From Epiperipatus broadwayi (Eukaryota > Onychophora > Udeonychophora > Euonychophora > Peripatidae), in contig JAQFVV010012394.1 in NCBI GenBank assembly GCA_028023455.1, forward strand, positions 24,246,934-24,310,933: 64,000 nt of DNA. The letters run 5' to 3'. Below are positions 9,533 through 21,214 of the stretch, piece by piece. How positions within the stretch are numbered: the stretch's first letter is position 1; every line of letters begins with the position of its first letter. A model generated the notes under the pieces. It saw only the letters and a program-made list of their open reading frames with translations, was not told the origin of the DNA and did no database searches. The translations under genes were made by a program, and so were the position numbers.

Positions 9533-12500
9533 TTTATTTTTCAATTTCAAATCTGGTAATTACTTGAAAGTTTGACATTAAGGTATGTATTATTTAATGT
9601 TTACATGTATATATTGAAGCAGATGATCTAATGCTCAGATCCTGCTTCACAGCCCACATCCAATCTCCTACTATCTAACTATGTTCAAAACCGTCTTTAC
9701 ACATGTATATATATTTATTAATACGTATATTTCTTTTGCTTTAGTATTTTACATAAATAACATGGATATTTATATATCTCAATCTAAAAACCATTTAATA
9801 AATAAATATTTAATATTATTTTTATGTGTATGCATGCATAATAAATAAATATATATATTTCAGTGTGGGAGATTGCTGACAAATCATTAAAAATTATGTT
9901 ATATATAAATTGTACTTAAAATCATATATGAAACTTATTACTTTTTCATATTTAATTTAGCAGTTACAAATGATGCAATTCTTTTAAAAAGTCTCTCGAA
10001 AACAATTACCCGGAAAAGCCCATTAGTTAAAAGTAAAAGATTACAATTTTGTAATAGTAAAATAAACCCATTAGTGGAAATTTTGTCCACACCAGCTTGT
10101 TTTAAAATCATAAGACTTATTTTAAAACAATCATTTGAGAAACTGATAACAGAATTGCATTGTTTTAAAAGACTTACAAGATAAGAAAGGATTCAGTCAG
10201 CTGATTTCAGCTGTACATTAAGTGCTTAAAATGCCTTAGGTCCAGCAGTAGTTGCTAGGTTACATCAACAAAATAGAAGTATAAATACTGCTGGATTTAA
10301 ATTCAAAAGGAGGAGAGACAACCAAATTATGATGATGTCAAACCAAATCCACATCAATTTTAATTTTCATCCAATGTGCTGCGAGTAGGTGAGATTTCAC
10401 CTCCCCCTCCATTCCAATATGCTTTTCCCATCACGAAGCTCCGGATCCCATACTAATGAACTCTAAATGTCTGCTGATAAAATAAATGCTACCTATCATG
10501 TCGTATTTAAACCCTATATCTAGTGAACTAATGCTGATGAACATTATTCTTATCAAGGACTGCTATTCCAGATATCAAGGTAAAAGAACTTTAGCCACTC
10601 TTGATTATCAAATCCACCTTCTTTATAATCCTGATGCTCTGTTATGATACTAAATTTAAATGTTTTTATATTATGTAACTTTCTATAACTCTATATAACT
10701 TATCCTCATTAAGTCTCTTTTAATATGTTTTCTTTCTTTATGTCCATGCGGCAAATAATTCTAGTTTAATATATTTATGTATTTATGTTTTCTTTAAAAT
10801 TCCAATAATAATTTCCAAAATCGCTAACACATATTTTATTTCTATTTTTCCTACGTTTTACTTATGGGATAATTAAGCTCGTAAATTAATTAAAAACAAG
10901 TCTTATGCAACTTGTGCAGGTGTTCGCAATTTTGGAAAATAAAGTCATTAAATTATAAAATTTGCTATAGAAAACAAATTAACATCTATTTTCCTAAAAA
11001 TGTTTATTTTTCTTTCTAAATAATAATGCACTATTTTAACTTTAAGGTATCTCATATATATATATATATATTTTGTTCCAACTATTACCACCATCCCATT
11101 TATTTATGTATCAATTTATTTACTTTTATAAAAGCATTTATTAACTGAAATTAATATTTATGAAATGTGTGGGGAGTTATGAATAACTTAAAGTAAAAGG
11201 GGAGGGGAATCTTTATATCTTAAAATAAAATATTTAGTTAAATCTATCATCCATGACTGTTTAGTAATTAATTCACACTATTATGCAGGGTATTCTATAA
11301 ATTATGGGTATTAAATTAGTAAGATATTCTATAAAGCTATTTATGCTTCATTATTTTCAAGCGTTGCATGCATATAGGCCACTTTGTTTCATATATATTT
11401 GTGCTTCTCTCTTATATGGAGGTATTCGCTAAGTCAAGCCTCATCGTCATTCTGAATGACCTTCAACCAGGCTGTAAAACCACCCTGGGGACATATTTGG
11501 TCATATGTGTGTGCTTTATATGGGGATGGCTCTGGAAAAACCAGCCCAATAAATGTATTGCCTACCACTCTTCATTTCTAAACTGATCCTGCCAACGTTT
11601 GCAGAATAAATCGGTAATTTTCGTTCAATAAACTTCGTGAAGCACACTCCAGGATCCATAATTGGACCACCCAAGCCTGCTGCCATGCCTGTACTGCCTT
11701 TCATTATATTTCTAGTAAACCCATGAACATCCATAAGCTGTAGTAGTGTGACTTTGCTAAAACAGACATCTATGCACATTATTTAATATGCACGTCATTA
11801 CGATGAACTTATTATAAATATAAATATTCATTAACTGTCCCACACGTCTGCCACTTTATAAATCAAATTAATGATTATATTCTATAAAAATATAATATTC
11901 CTTTGTTAAACTATTCTCTTTAAAATTAGTTAAATGCTATTTTCGTTTCTCCGGGGGTGGAATAGTATCTTAATAATATTTTTTTTCTCATAGCGCTAAT
12001 TCTGTAAAGTATTTATTATTGGCATTGCCACAAGTATAAGTAATGTTATTACAAAGTATGAATCATAATGTGTAAATCAAAGAGAATCTTATTTATGAAA
12101 TCCACTATTATATATAATATTTATGAGGCTAGTGTCTGACAAACAATCAGACTCATTTATTGATGTTATGAATATAATAAAATATATATATCAACTTTTG
12201 AATCATTGCTTTCTTTTATTTAAGTTACTATTAATTTATAAGTTATGCTCATGATGACTAGATGATCTCTGCTAAAATACAAAATTAATATGCAAAGTCA
12301 CGAGCCTTCATTGCTCCTAATTTATTGTTTGTTTTTATGTTAGTCTGTTACTAAAGTTAGCTTAGAGTCTTTTTGTGTCTCCAATGAGCGATGCCAGTGG
12401 TGAAAGAGAAAATTAGATTGATATCATCAGAATTGTTGCATATCTTGCGCATGATTGGATTTGAGGTACTTTTGCCTAGATGCTCGATCTTGTTATGTGA

Positions 12501-13035
12501 ACATACAAATCCAGCTGGTACATAGTATACATGAATATGTATACATATTCAAATAATCAAATAGATTTTATATTTATAAATAGTTTCATTAGAGATAAGA
12601 GTATTTCAAAGCACTCCACATCAACTTAATAATAACTAAAAGTTCTTATTACATTTTATATATATATATATATATATATTGTCCATCACTGACCACAACA
12701 CTGCTTTTAGTAATGTTGTATTGTAAATGAAGATAAAATCTAAATTTATTTTTATTTACAATAAAATCCTGCTGAAAAAAATATAGTGTGTGTATGGAGA
12801 TGGGAGTTGTAGACATTTAAGGCTTGAATTTTTAGTTAGCAATGTGCACTGCGTCTATTTCATATATATAATTGAGTTTATTTAAGAAAATCAAAATGCT
12901 GACTGTTCTATATAAAAAAGTGCTTAATTGAATTAAGGCATTCTTTATAAAAATAGTTATTTTTATTATATTTTGTAAAATTTTATAAAAGTATTTTTAA
13001 AATGCTTAATATTTTTATTGTTATTAAAGTTTTAC

Positions 13036-13222
13036 CTTGTAAATTATGCATTTGCGATCGATATGTTTCAGTTATAATGTATTTCGCTGGTTCATTATAC
13101 AGTAGCTGGTTCTTCCTAATCCATTGCCCACATGCAAATTGATAAAAATTATTGCATGGGTTAACTGACATATCTATCCTGGAAGAAACTAAGGAAGTAA
13201 AACATTCAGGTGTGTCACATAC
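13036..13222 (-). CDS. Exon of M13 (neprilysin-like) metallopeptidase gene
   Basis: This 187-base exon is bounded on the minus strand by a TTTTCCAG acceptor and a GTAAAA donor. It gives 62 codons plus one base. The peptide contains VCDTPEC, then DMSVNPCNNFYQFACGQWI. This matches the start of the extracellular M13 domain, where a C-x-TPEC segment is followed by D-x-S-V-x-PC-x-x-FYQ(F/Y)ACG-x-W. The paired cysteines make disulfides in the ectodomain. M13 enzymes are type II membrane or secreted zinc endopeptidases that cut small peptides. The HExxH zinc site lies far downstream in the protein and is not in this window. Reading continues into the intron as nonsense, which supports the splice call. 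The gene must be spread over long introns full of transposons, and flanking exons were not found. Confidence 0.9.
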
Positions 13223-15345
13223 CTGGAAAATAATACCATAAGTGTTTAGTTAGAATAAAGTATAACATAAAACAATCATATTAAAACATGCTATAATTAC
13301 AAAACAGAAAGCATCAAAAATCCACTATTAAAAGTACTTTCAAAAGTTATTATGAAAAATTTTTGCAAATATATGTACAATGAAAATACGATTTTAAAAA
13401 TCTGTTTGGGGAAAAAAACGGTAAGACAACATGACCAAATGTCAAAGATCTGACAATTGCTTATGCCTTTATGCAAAAGTGGGTTTTCACGAATATAGTA
13501 TGATTGATTTATCATTAAAATTCTAATGTGCCAATGTAAACATTCAAATTAAAGAGTTTTCACATATTACAATAAAGGCAACATAAGGGGATGTTGTCTT
13601 TTTTAGTAAAAAATACAAATAATAATAATAATAATGTGATAATCTATCCATAATAATAAAAAGTGTGACATCATTTTCTACATTTAGGTGCTTTAGGAAA
13701 TAAAAAGTTTATGGAAAATAATCTATAAATCAATCATAGCAATAAATTTAAAAGGAGTTTTTGGGTAGACATAAGTTAAATGACCAAAATGCTTCTGAGT
13801 TTAGAAAATAATTTTTTGAATAAATGTATCTTATTTTCTATCTGAATCTTGAATACTTAATAATGCAATAGTCAGATTTTTGACCACTCAATGAAGTATT
13901 GGGAGAAGAATGATAAAAAACAAAGAACAAACAGTGGCATCAAGAAAATATTAAAAAAATGAAATGAATCTAGGATGTCCATATTGCTAAAAAATATAAT
14001 AGCAGATGGATAGTTTAAATATTAAACTAGACTTATAATACTATAAAAGGCATAAAACAGTTGACATGTTGTATGGGTGATTTTAAATAATAAAAAATAT
14101 GTTTGTATAATATGAATAAGAAAAACTATGTATTGGCAAATTGGATTAAATTGGAAAAAGAAATAAAATGACATGGTTTTAATTCACAAGCAGCATATTA
14201 TAATGGTACAAACTCTATGGCATGAACCTGGCATGATGGCACTCATCATCATCATGCTCATTAATGAACTAATCTAAATTTAAATGTAAAATTAAATATA
14301 ATTAATGAGCAATAAATATAATGAGGGATATATGAAATCAGCAAAGAACTAACTATAAGTAATAACAAAAACAATTATTCATCATCATAAATGATCAAAA
14401 ATACAAAATAAATTCAACAGTCAACATTGTGACTGGATTTGCAATGGATCCTATAGATTAGGTTAATTATTTACCTTTTCCTAAACTTAGGGCAAAAATA
14501 CAACATTAATTATTCTGATTTTGATTAATACAAAAAGAAATCTACTTTTACATTGTAACTTACAAATATGCTTCAATAGGTTTACACAAAACACACTTAT
14601 ATATAAGTATAGAGATGTGTGGTATAATAATTTATGAATATATTTTATTTATCATAGTCCTATAAATGAAATTCACTTTTTATAAAACATAATTAATGAA
14701 TGATTTAACAAATATGTGTGTGACAAGAAAATGTGTGCTGACATTAATGTTTATATCATATGATATTTTAATATGTCAAAATAATAAACTTATTAAAAAT
14801 ATATTTTCACAATTAATTCAATTTTGAAAATACACATAAAATTTACACATATATAAGCACTCAGATGTTCTGTACAATAATTTAAATTGACATGTTTGAA
14901 TTCCCATAGACCTACAAAAACATTCAATTCATTTTTAATAAAACATAATAGCACATGTATACTTGTATATAAAAAATAAAGATAGTATAAATCAAAACCA
15001 TTAATTCATTACCTCCAGTGGTGAAACATGCCCTTATTTTTACTCTTAAAAAAACATTAATTCTTTGATAGTCCTTCATAAAAATTTTATTTTTCTTTTT
15101 TAACAGGTTACTTTTTATTAATTATAAATATTTTTAAACATATTCCAGCATGTTCTTTTATTCTCTAATCAAGAGAAATTTTTGGAGTTTTTTTCCCAAT
15201 AAAATATTGTAAAAATATATCTTAATTTTTGTTGAATAAAGTTATTTACTTAAAGAAATGTGTAATTAAAAAAATTTCAACTGTTATTTGAACTAAAAAA
15301 TTTTTTTAAACAAACTAACCAACTGTACTTTATATATATATATAT
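13223..15345. other. AT-rich sequence, probable intron upstream of M13 exon
   Basis: No long frame, no repeat partner elsewhere in the window, and no recognisable element. A short (AAT)n run lies at 13,619-13,636. Confidence 0.4.
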
Positions 15346-15475
15346 ATGATCACTAGATGGAGCTTTACTAATAACTCCTAACAATCTTTGATTACATAAA
15401 CACAGAGAGAGATAGAATTGTTTATGTAAACAAAGCTTGTTAGGAGTTATTGGTAAAGCTCCATTTAGTGATCAT
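15346..15475. mobile_element. Foldback (MITE-like) element, ~130 bp
   Basis: The terminal inverted repeats are about 55 bases. They start TGATCACTA(G/A)ATGGAGC at the left and end in the complement at the right. A short middle (CAGAGAGAGATAGAAT) separates them. The element sits at the end of a (TA)n run, so a TA target duplication is possible but cannot be proven. It has no coding capacity. Confidence 0.65.
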
Positions 15476-15499
15476 AAAATTATAACTTGTTTTGTCTAT

Positions 15500-15532
<33 letters not shown>

Positions 15533-17162
15533 TATAACAGTCAGGGAAGTCTCACCATAATGGAGTCTTACTGTATCCGCAGTACAGGGCACCACCAGGC
15601 CATTCGAACCTGGAAAATTTATATAGTAGTCAGATACTTACTGTTAAGAGCCAATTTTATTTTATTATAGACCATTAGCCTCAGTCACTAGCCCATGAAG
15701 CAGCAGAGATAATATATATTTTAATTTTAAAGAAATAAAGATAATAAAAAATAAGAATAAGCCACTGCCAGATTAACAATACACAGAAACATTTATTTTG
15801 CACATATATAAAATTCAGCATTATTTATGTATAATGTTTATAATTTGATTTATGTTTTAACTTTTTTTTATTTTAAAAGTTTGCACAGATGGATTGATTA
15901 ATATTTTATTAGTGTTGAGTATGGATAGACTATATAGATTGCACTTGAAAAAGAAATTATTCTATATCCCTTATTTCACCCTAGGCTAAAAGTTTGCAAT
16001 CAAACTAAAGCCAATCTATCTTATATATTGATGTATTTAATGCAGCATGAATACAACAGCACAATACCATACTGTCAGAAATGTACATCTGAACATCATT
16101 GTTATATAAAAGAAATTGTCCCTCATCCAGTACAAGAATACTTCATCTGTCTGGTGAGAAGAATAATAAAAACAAAACTCCATAGAAAGGGATTGCAGTC
16201 CTTTTTGCCCTCTTACTATCCCATTCTATAAAATAAAGGGGTGATCCCAGGAGCAAAAAATACCATCTGTTTCCGATGGTCAATAAGAAATGGGATTTAT
16301 TTTGCCCAAGTGTGGCATATAAGGTTATCCTGCACATAATGGATCTTCATGCTACACTTACTAATTACCCCAATACATCCAATCCATTGACCCAATTTAA
16401 CTGTGAAACAATTAACCTAAGATTTGCCCTTCCTTAAAATAACATAACTTTATAAATCTATGCAACCATTCATGCCCAACTTAAATTTAACATGATTTAA
16501 TTAAAAGTTTTAGCTTAATGTAAAAAAAAACATAAACACTTAAATGAATAGAAAAAATAAATTAATGGAAATGATTTTAAAAAAATTCATTCAATAAAAA
16601 TAATTATTAATAAATGATTTAGTTTGGTAAGATAGGAAGTTCTATTTCTATTTAAATACTGGGAAAGTTTTATAGTTAAAGTTCATTAGTTAGTTCATAA
16701 AGTTTTTATGGTTTTAAAAAGAAAAAGTCCATACTTTCTAGTTGCTTGTAATTTAGAGTCAGCTATGCTGTTGCTGTTCTGTTTGTATTTATCAGAGGTC
16801 CTTTGTTGTAGCTGGTATAATTGTTTGCAGGATTTTATTGCAGGGTCTTAGTGTTCTGCGATCCACAATATAAGAAAATGATATTTCATTTTTTTCTTTT
16901 GGCAAAAATTAAAGGATTGAAAGTGCATATTTTCAATCCCTCTCCTTCAACTCTCCCAGAACTAACACATATAACCCACATATTAATTTTTTTCCAATCT
17001 TTTCCTTTTTATATTAAAATTGCAGATTAACTCAATATGACATCATAATGATGATTATTCTTTTACTGAGGTTCATTTCCTGAGGGACGTTTTATTGGCT
17101 ATTCTGTTCCAATTGTTTTTCTCTCATATTTAACCTTTAATTATAAATTTTTAAAAGCCCAA

Positions 17163-17177
17163 AGATTACTTTACTTT
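17163..17177. repeat. Target-site duplication, left copy (15 bp)
   Basis: AGATTACTTTACTTT at 17,163-17,177 is repeated exactly at 23,865-23,879 and brackets the Tx1-like LINE. LTR-like copy 3 has a related single sequence near 28,245-28,259. This is the clearest insertion footprint in the window. Confidence 0.9.
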
Positions 17178-17512
17178 ACTTTCAAAAAGAATTTTATTAT
17201 TGCTATAAAAATTATTACATTTACTCTTTTGAGTCATTTTGCATATATATGTTTATATTGTGAGTAAAAAAAGATAATATGGTTATATACATATGGGGAA
17301 CAGGAAGAAGGGAATAGTTGGCCAGTGTTTTTTTTTTTTTTTTAATAATACAAATTAATTTCATTAAAAAAGTCTCTGAGTGTTTTATGTAGACCATTTG
17401 GAACAAATGATTTTTTGGTATTTTGTTGTTCAAGAAGGTCAGCAGTCTTAACAAAATGATCTCTATTTCCTATGTGGTTTGAAGAGAAAGGTTCAGTTCC
17501 TTCCATGAATAA

Positions 17513-20500
17513 TTATAGGGATGTTAGGATGCTGTGGATTTTGAATAGTCTCCAAGTATTCTCATAAAGAAACTTTGTTGATATAATTTCATCTTTTTTT
17601 TTAATCTTGTTTAAAGTACTGATGAATATTGTCATTGCATTTGGTGGTGGGATATTGAAGGTGATTTTGCATCTAGTTATCCACAGTGAGTATATAATAA
17701 AAGTCGATATTCTTATGTGAATGAAGTTTCGGTCTTTCATGCAATCTTTAATAGACAGCATCTTATAAAAGTCCATTGAGGTATTTTGGGCTATCATTAG
17801 CCGTACAGATGTCAAGCCAGTACAGGATAGAATCATATGCTCAAAGGTTTCTTCCTCTCTATTACAGACAGGACAGCAAGGATCTATGTTTTTTATAAAT
17901 CTTCTGTAATGGAGGAAATAGTTTGTTGGAACCGCATTCAAGTTAGCCTTGATTAAAAAATCCAAGAACTTTGGCTCCATCCATAAGAATTTGAATAGTG
18001 TAGTAATTTTTTGATTTGTTACTCCAAGTTTTGGTCTTAATTGTGAAGGTTGGGGGTTCATTAATGAGTGGGCGGTCCATATGGAGATTTTGGTAAGAAA
18101 GCACTCGGAGGAGTTGCCATTGAATTTGTAAAGATGGGAGAGGATTTGGTCTATCCAAGAGGACTTCTCAGGTGGAGGCGTATCTGTGGGAGTTATTGGT
18201 TCTGTTGCAAGGATGCTATCGTATTTTTGTATCAGGTTGACTACCACTGTGTGAGCTCGTGATAGAATATTGCCTGAATGGAATGAAGGGACATTCCATT
18301 CTGTTTTCTATGGAATTGCATTTTTGCTGTGCTGATGGATGAAGTACGACCCTTCCAAAACAGTCTTGCACATAGTCTGTAAACTTTGGATAGGAATATC
18401 TTGGTGATGGTAATGAACGGGAGGTAATAGGCAATCTTGGCCATTACTTTCATATTTAACAGAGCAACCTTGCCCTGCAGAGATAAATAGACCTTCGAAA
18501 GCCCCTGTGTAAGGTGGTCAGCTTGTTCAATGATGGTATTCTGAATACTTTTGGTCATGGCGAGTTGAGATTTATATATAGGGAACCCCAAGAAATTTTG
18601 GGGCTCCATGAAAATTTGGAATGGATTTTTTTCCATTTAATATTCGCCATGTAGAGGATTTGCTGTGATTAATGTGTAGTTGAGATGAGCTAGAAAATTT
18701 GTCCAGTAAAAGGTAAAGCGGTTGGAGATACTTATGTGATGGAAGGAATATTATGACATCATCCATATATGCAATGGAGGTGATGGATTTCTTGATTCTT
18801 GGTATATGAATTCCAGGGAGGGAGTCTTCTATAGACCTTAAAGAAGGTCTATGTAGCATGAAAATAGCAATGCACTAAGCGGAGACCCTTGAGGTATGGA
18901 GCGCTTAGGCGTGAATCCATCTGTTAAGGTTCCGTTAAGTGTGAGGTGAATGAATCTGTTATGTAATAGGTTATCTAGTATTTGTATGATCTGGGAAGGA
19001 ATGTTGTATTTCCCTAGAAGTTCAAGCAGGATGTTGGGATTCACTGTGTCAAAGGCCTCAGCTATGTCAATCTGAACTGCAATCGGTTTTGATAGTCTAT
19101 TAGATCTGACATAGTTGAGGAGTAATTTAACTTCTGTCATGGCAGTAAGGGTTGATGAACCCTTTTTAGCATATTGATTTTTTGAAATATTATGAATGAT
19201 TTTGGACTCTATTTTCTCTTTAATGACTCCTTCTATGATTTTGAATAAGATAGGAGTCATTGATATCGGTCTAATGCTGTTGATGGAAGTGGGTTCTTTG
19301 TTTTTCTTCAAGAACGGCACCATTGCAATAGGGTAAAGATTAGGAATTACCCTTTTTTGTGTTGAGAGGTGTTTTATCATTCCCATTACAATCGGAATCA
19401 CAATGTTGCTAAGATGTTGAAGCATAAACTTAGGTATGGCATGTATACCAGGATGTACATGGTCAGGTAGGACTGCTAAGCGATTCTTTATGTCAGTCTC
19501 TGTGATGCCATGTCTACCTATTGGAAAAATGTCATTCCAAGAGAGATCAACTCTGGGTTCACAATTTTGTAATCTTTCTTTAAAGAAAGATTCAATTTTC
19601 TGAAGCATATGAATTCCAGTATAATTGGAACCACTGATGATGATTGTTGAGGGCGTGGATTGTTTGGGTTTGTATCCTAATGCCCAACGAAGATATGCTC
19701 TAGTCCAACAATGCTGATTAGGTAGGTATATTTTGGATCTTTTAATTGCTATGTATTCTGCAATGGCCACTTGTTTGGTCTTATATTGATGCTTAAGGTT
19801 AAGCAACCTTTCCAATGGCTCATTATCGATGTTGAATGCATTGATTTGGTGAGAGATTTGTTCTAGCTCATTAAAAAGCGTTGTAGGCCCTTTAGATCTT
19901 CTGGTGTGTTGTACTATGAGTGACTGTAGAATTCCCACAAGAGAGAACCAAGCTTCCTCCGGAGGTCTAGTGAGTATGTCAATTTTTTGAAAAAGAATGT
20001 AGGCCTCGGAGAATACCGCCTCAGTTGTGGAGGCACGAGTGAGGACTCTTATGGTATTGTTGGTGCTTATTGTAGGGAAGTTTTGAAGCTGCAGGTCTGT
20101 AACTATTGCATGGTGGTCTGTAAAGGCTGCTGGCTGAAGATATGCTTCAATACAGAAGTGAAATTCTGCTGTATAAAATAACAGGTCTATTAGGGTATGA
20201 TAAACTTTCGTGTGAAATGAAAAAGCATTAGGAGGGAAATACCCTCTACCATCCAGAAATCCTCTGTTGAGGAGATGAAGATATTTTCTGTCATATTCTT
20301 CATAGGATAGATTAAAATCTCCTATTAATATAGCAGGTGCATTGTTATTGGAAGTCAGCATATTTATAGTGTTGATAATTCTTAGGTGAACTTCTTTATT
20401 ATTGGGGGTATATACATAAAATGAGTTTATGTTACTTGATCCATATGTTAAGTTCAGAGCAATCAAGTTGTTGTCTTCGTAGAGCACTTTAAATTTATTG

Positions 20501-20751
20501 GGAGGGCACTTCTTGTTAATAAGCACTCCAACTCCTCCGGCAGCGGAGCTATTGATGGCTAATTTTAAGTAACCAAGTTTGCTAAGCTCTGTCTGGATAT
20601 TATGGTTGGAGTGCTGATGGAATTTGGTTTCTCCTAAGAATAAAATGTGAGGAGAAATAAAGGAAAAAAAATGCCTAATGGCATATACACGAGTGAGGGT
20701 GTTTAGACCTCTCACATTGATCCCTACTACTCTGCACGGCAGGTTATCCAT
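17513..20751 (-). pseudogene. ORF2 of Tx1-like LINE: endonuclease, RT and zinc finger, three frameshifts
   Basis: The ATG at 20,751 fits better than the in-frame TTG at 20,754. The first frame (to 18,838) carries an APE-type endonuclease (INVRGLN, LGETKFH, GDFNLSYEE, TDHHAIVTD). It then has the RT blocks SIRPISMTPILFK, AEAFDTVNP and PQGSPLSALLFS. The frame shifts at about 18,840-18,859 and continues with the catalytic motif AYMDDVIIFL. It shifts back at about 18,630 and again at about 18,245, and ends at 17,513. The last part has CPVCNREEETFEHMILSC, a C-x2-C-x8-H-x4-C finger. The same finger, with the same spacing, is seen in the fragment at 63.6 kb. The enzyme would perform target-primed reverse transcription. 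With the RT core split, this copy cannot make it. Confidence 0.85.
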
Positions 20752-21214
20752 CAACTCTTAGATCGCTAGTAAGTACCGCTTGCGGGCTGTTTAAGTTTGG
20801 AGAGGCAAGTTCAGAGGATTTAGGTGAGGGAGCCATGTGAGCAGATGCAGGAGGTTGTAGGCGATAGGTAGAAAGGTCTTCTGTATTGGTGTCTGTTGGC
20901 TTTGAGTGAGAGTCCTGTGTATTAGAGTGTTTTATTTTCCTTTTTTTATCTTGCATAGTATTTGAGCTGTTGTAAGAGTGATTTTTTATAGTTTTATTTA
21001 AGTCAAAATTGGTTGAATTCAAAGCAGTCTGTTCATCTTCCTCAGAACTGCTTTGTGCAAATTTTGTTGACTTTCTTTTTTTGTTGTATAAGGTTTGTGT
21101 TATGTAATCCATATCTGTTTCTATGTCTGGATTAATCTGTATGTCATTGGCTTCACCTAACATTGACGGATTCTGATGTGTGATATTTTGTGCTGGTTTT
21201 TGCATATGTTTCAT
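20744..21214 (-). CDS. Middle ORF of Tx1-like LINE (156 aa), unknown function
   Basis: The ATG overlaps the stop of ORF1 as ATGA (21,214-21,211). Its own stop overlaps the ORF2 start as ATGGATAA. The product is hydrophilic, rich in Ser, Thr, Asn and Gln, with basic patches (NKKRKS, DKKRKIKH) that could serve nuclear entry, and no domain I recognise. It could be a separate small protein translated by stop-restart. It could also be the C-terminal end of ORF1 detached by one indel. The tight overlaps on both sides favour a real coupled ORF but do not prove it. Confidence 0.55.
   Translation of the reverse strand: MKHMQKPAQNITHQNPSMLGEANDIQINPDIETDMDYITQTLYNKKRKSTKFAQSSSEEDEQTALNSTNFDLNKTIKNHSYNSSNTMQDKKRKIKHSNTQDSHSKPTDTNTEDLSTYRLQPPASAHMAPSPKSSELASPNLNSPQAVLTSDLRVDG

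Larger units (their letters stand above)
8017..13035. other. AT-rich, probably intronic or intergenic
   Basis: Mostly low-complexity AT sequence with several microsatellites. A moderately GC-richer patch lies at 11,440-11,780. There the minus frame 11,516-11,779 is open for 87 codons, but I recognise no domain. On the gene model implied by the exon at 13,036-13,222 (minus), this stretch would be the downstream intron. I found no second M13 exon in it: no HExxH-type motif is visible. Confidence 0.4.
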
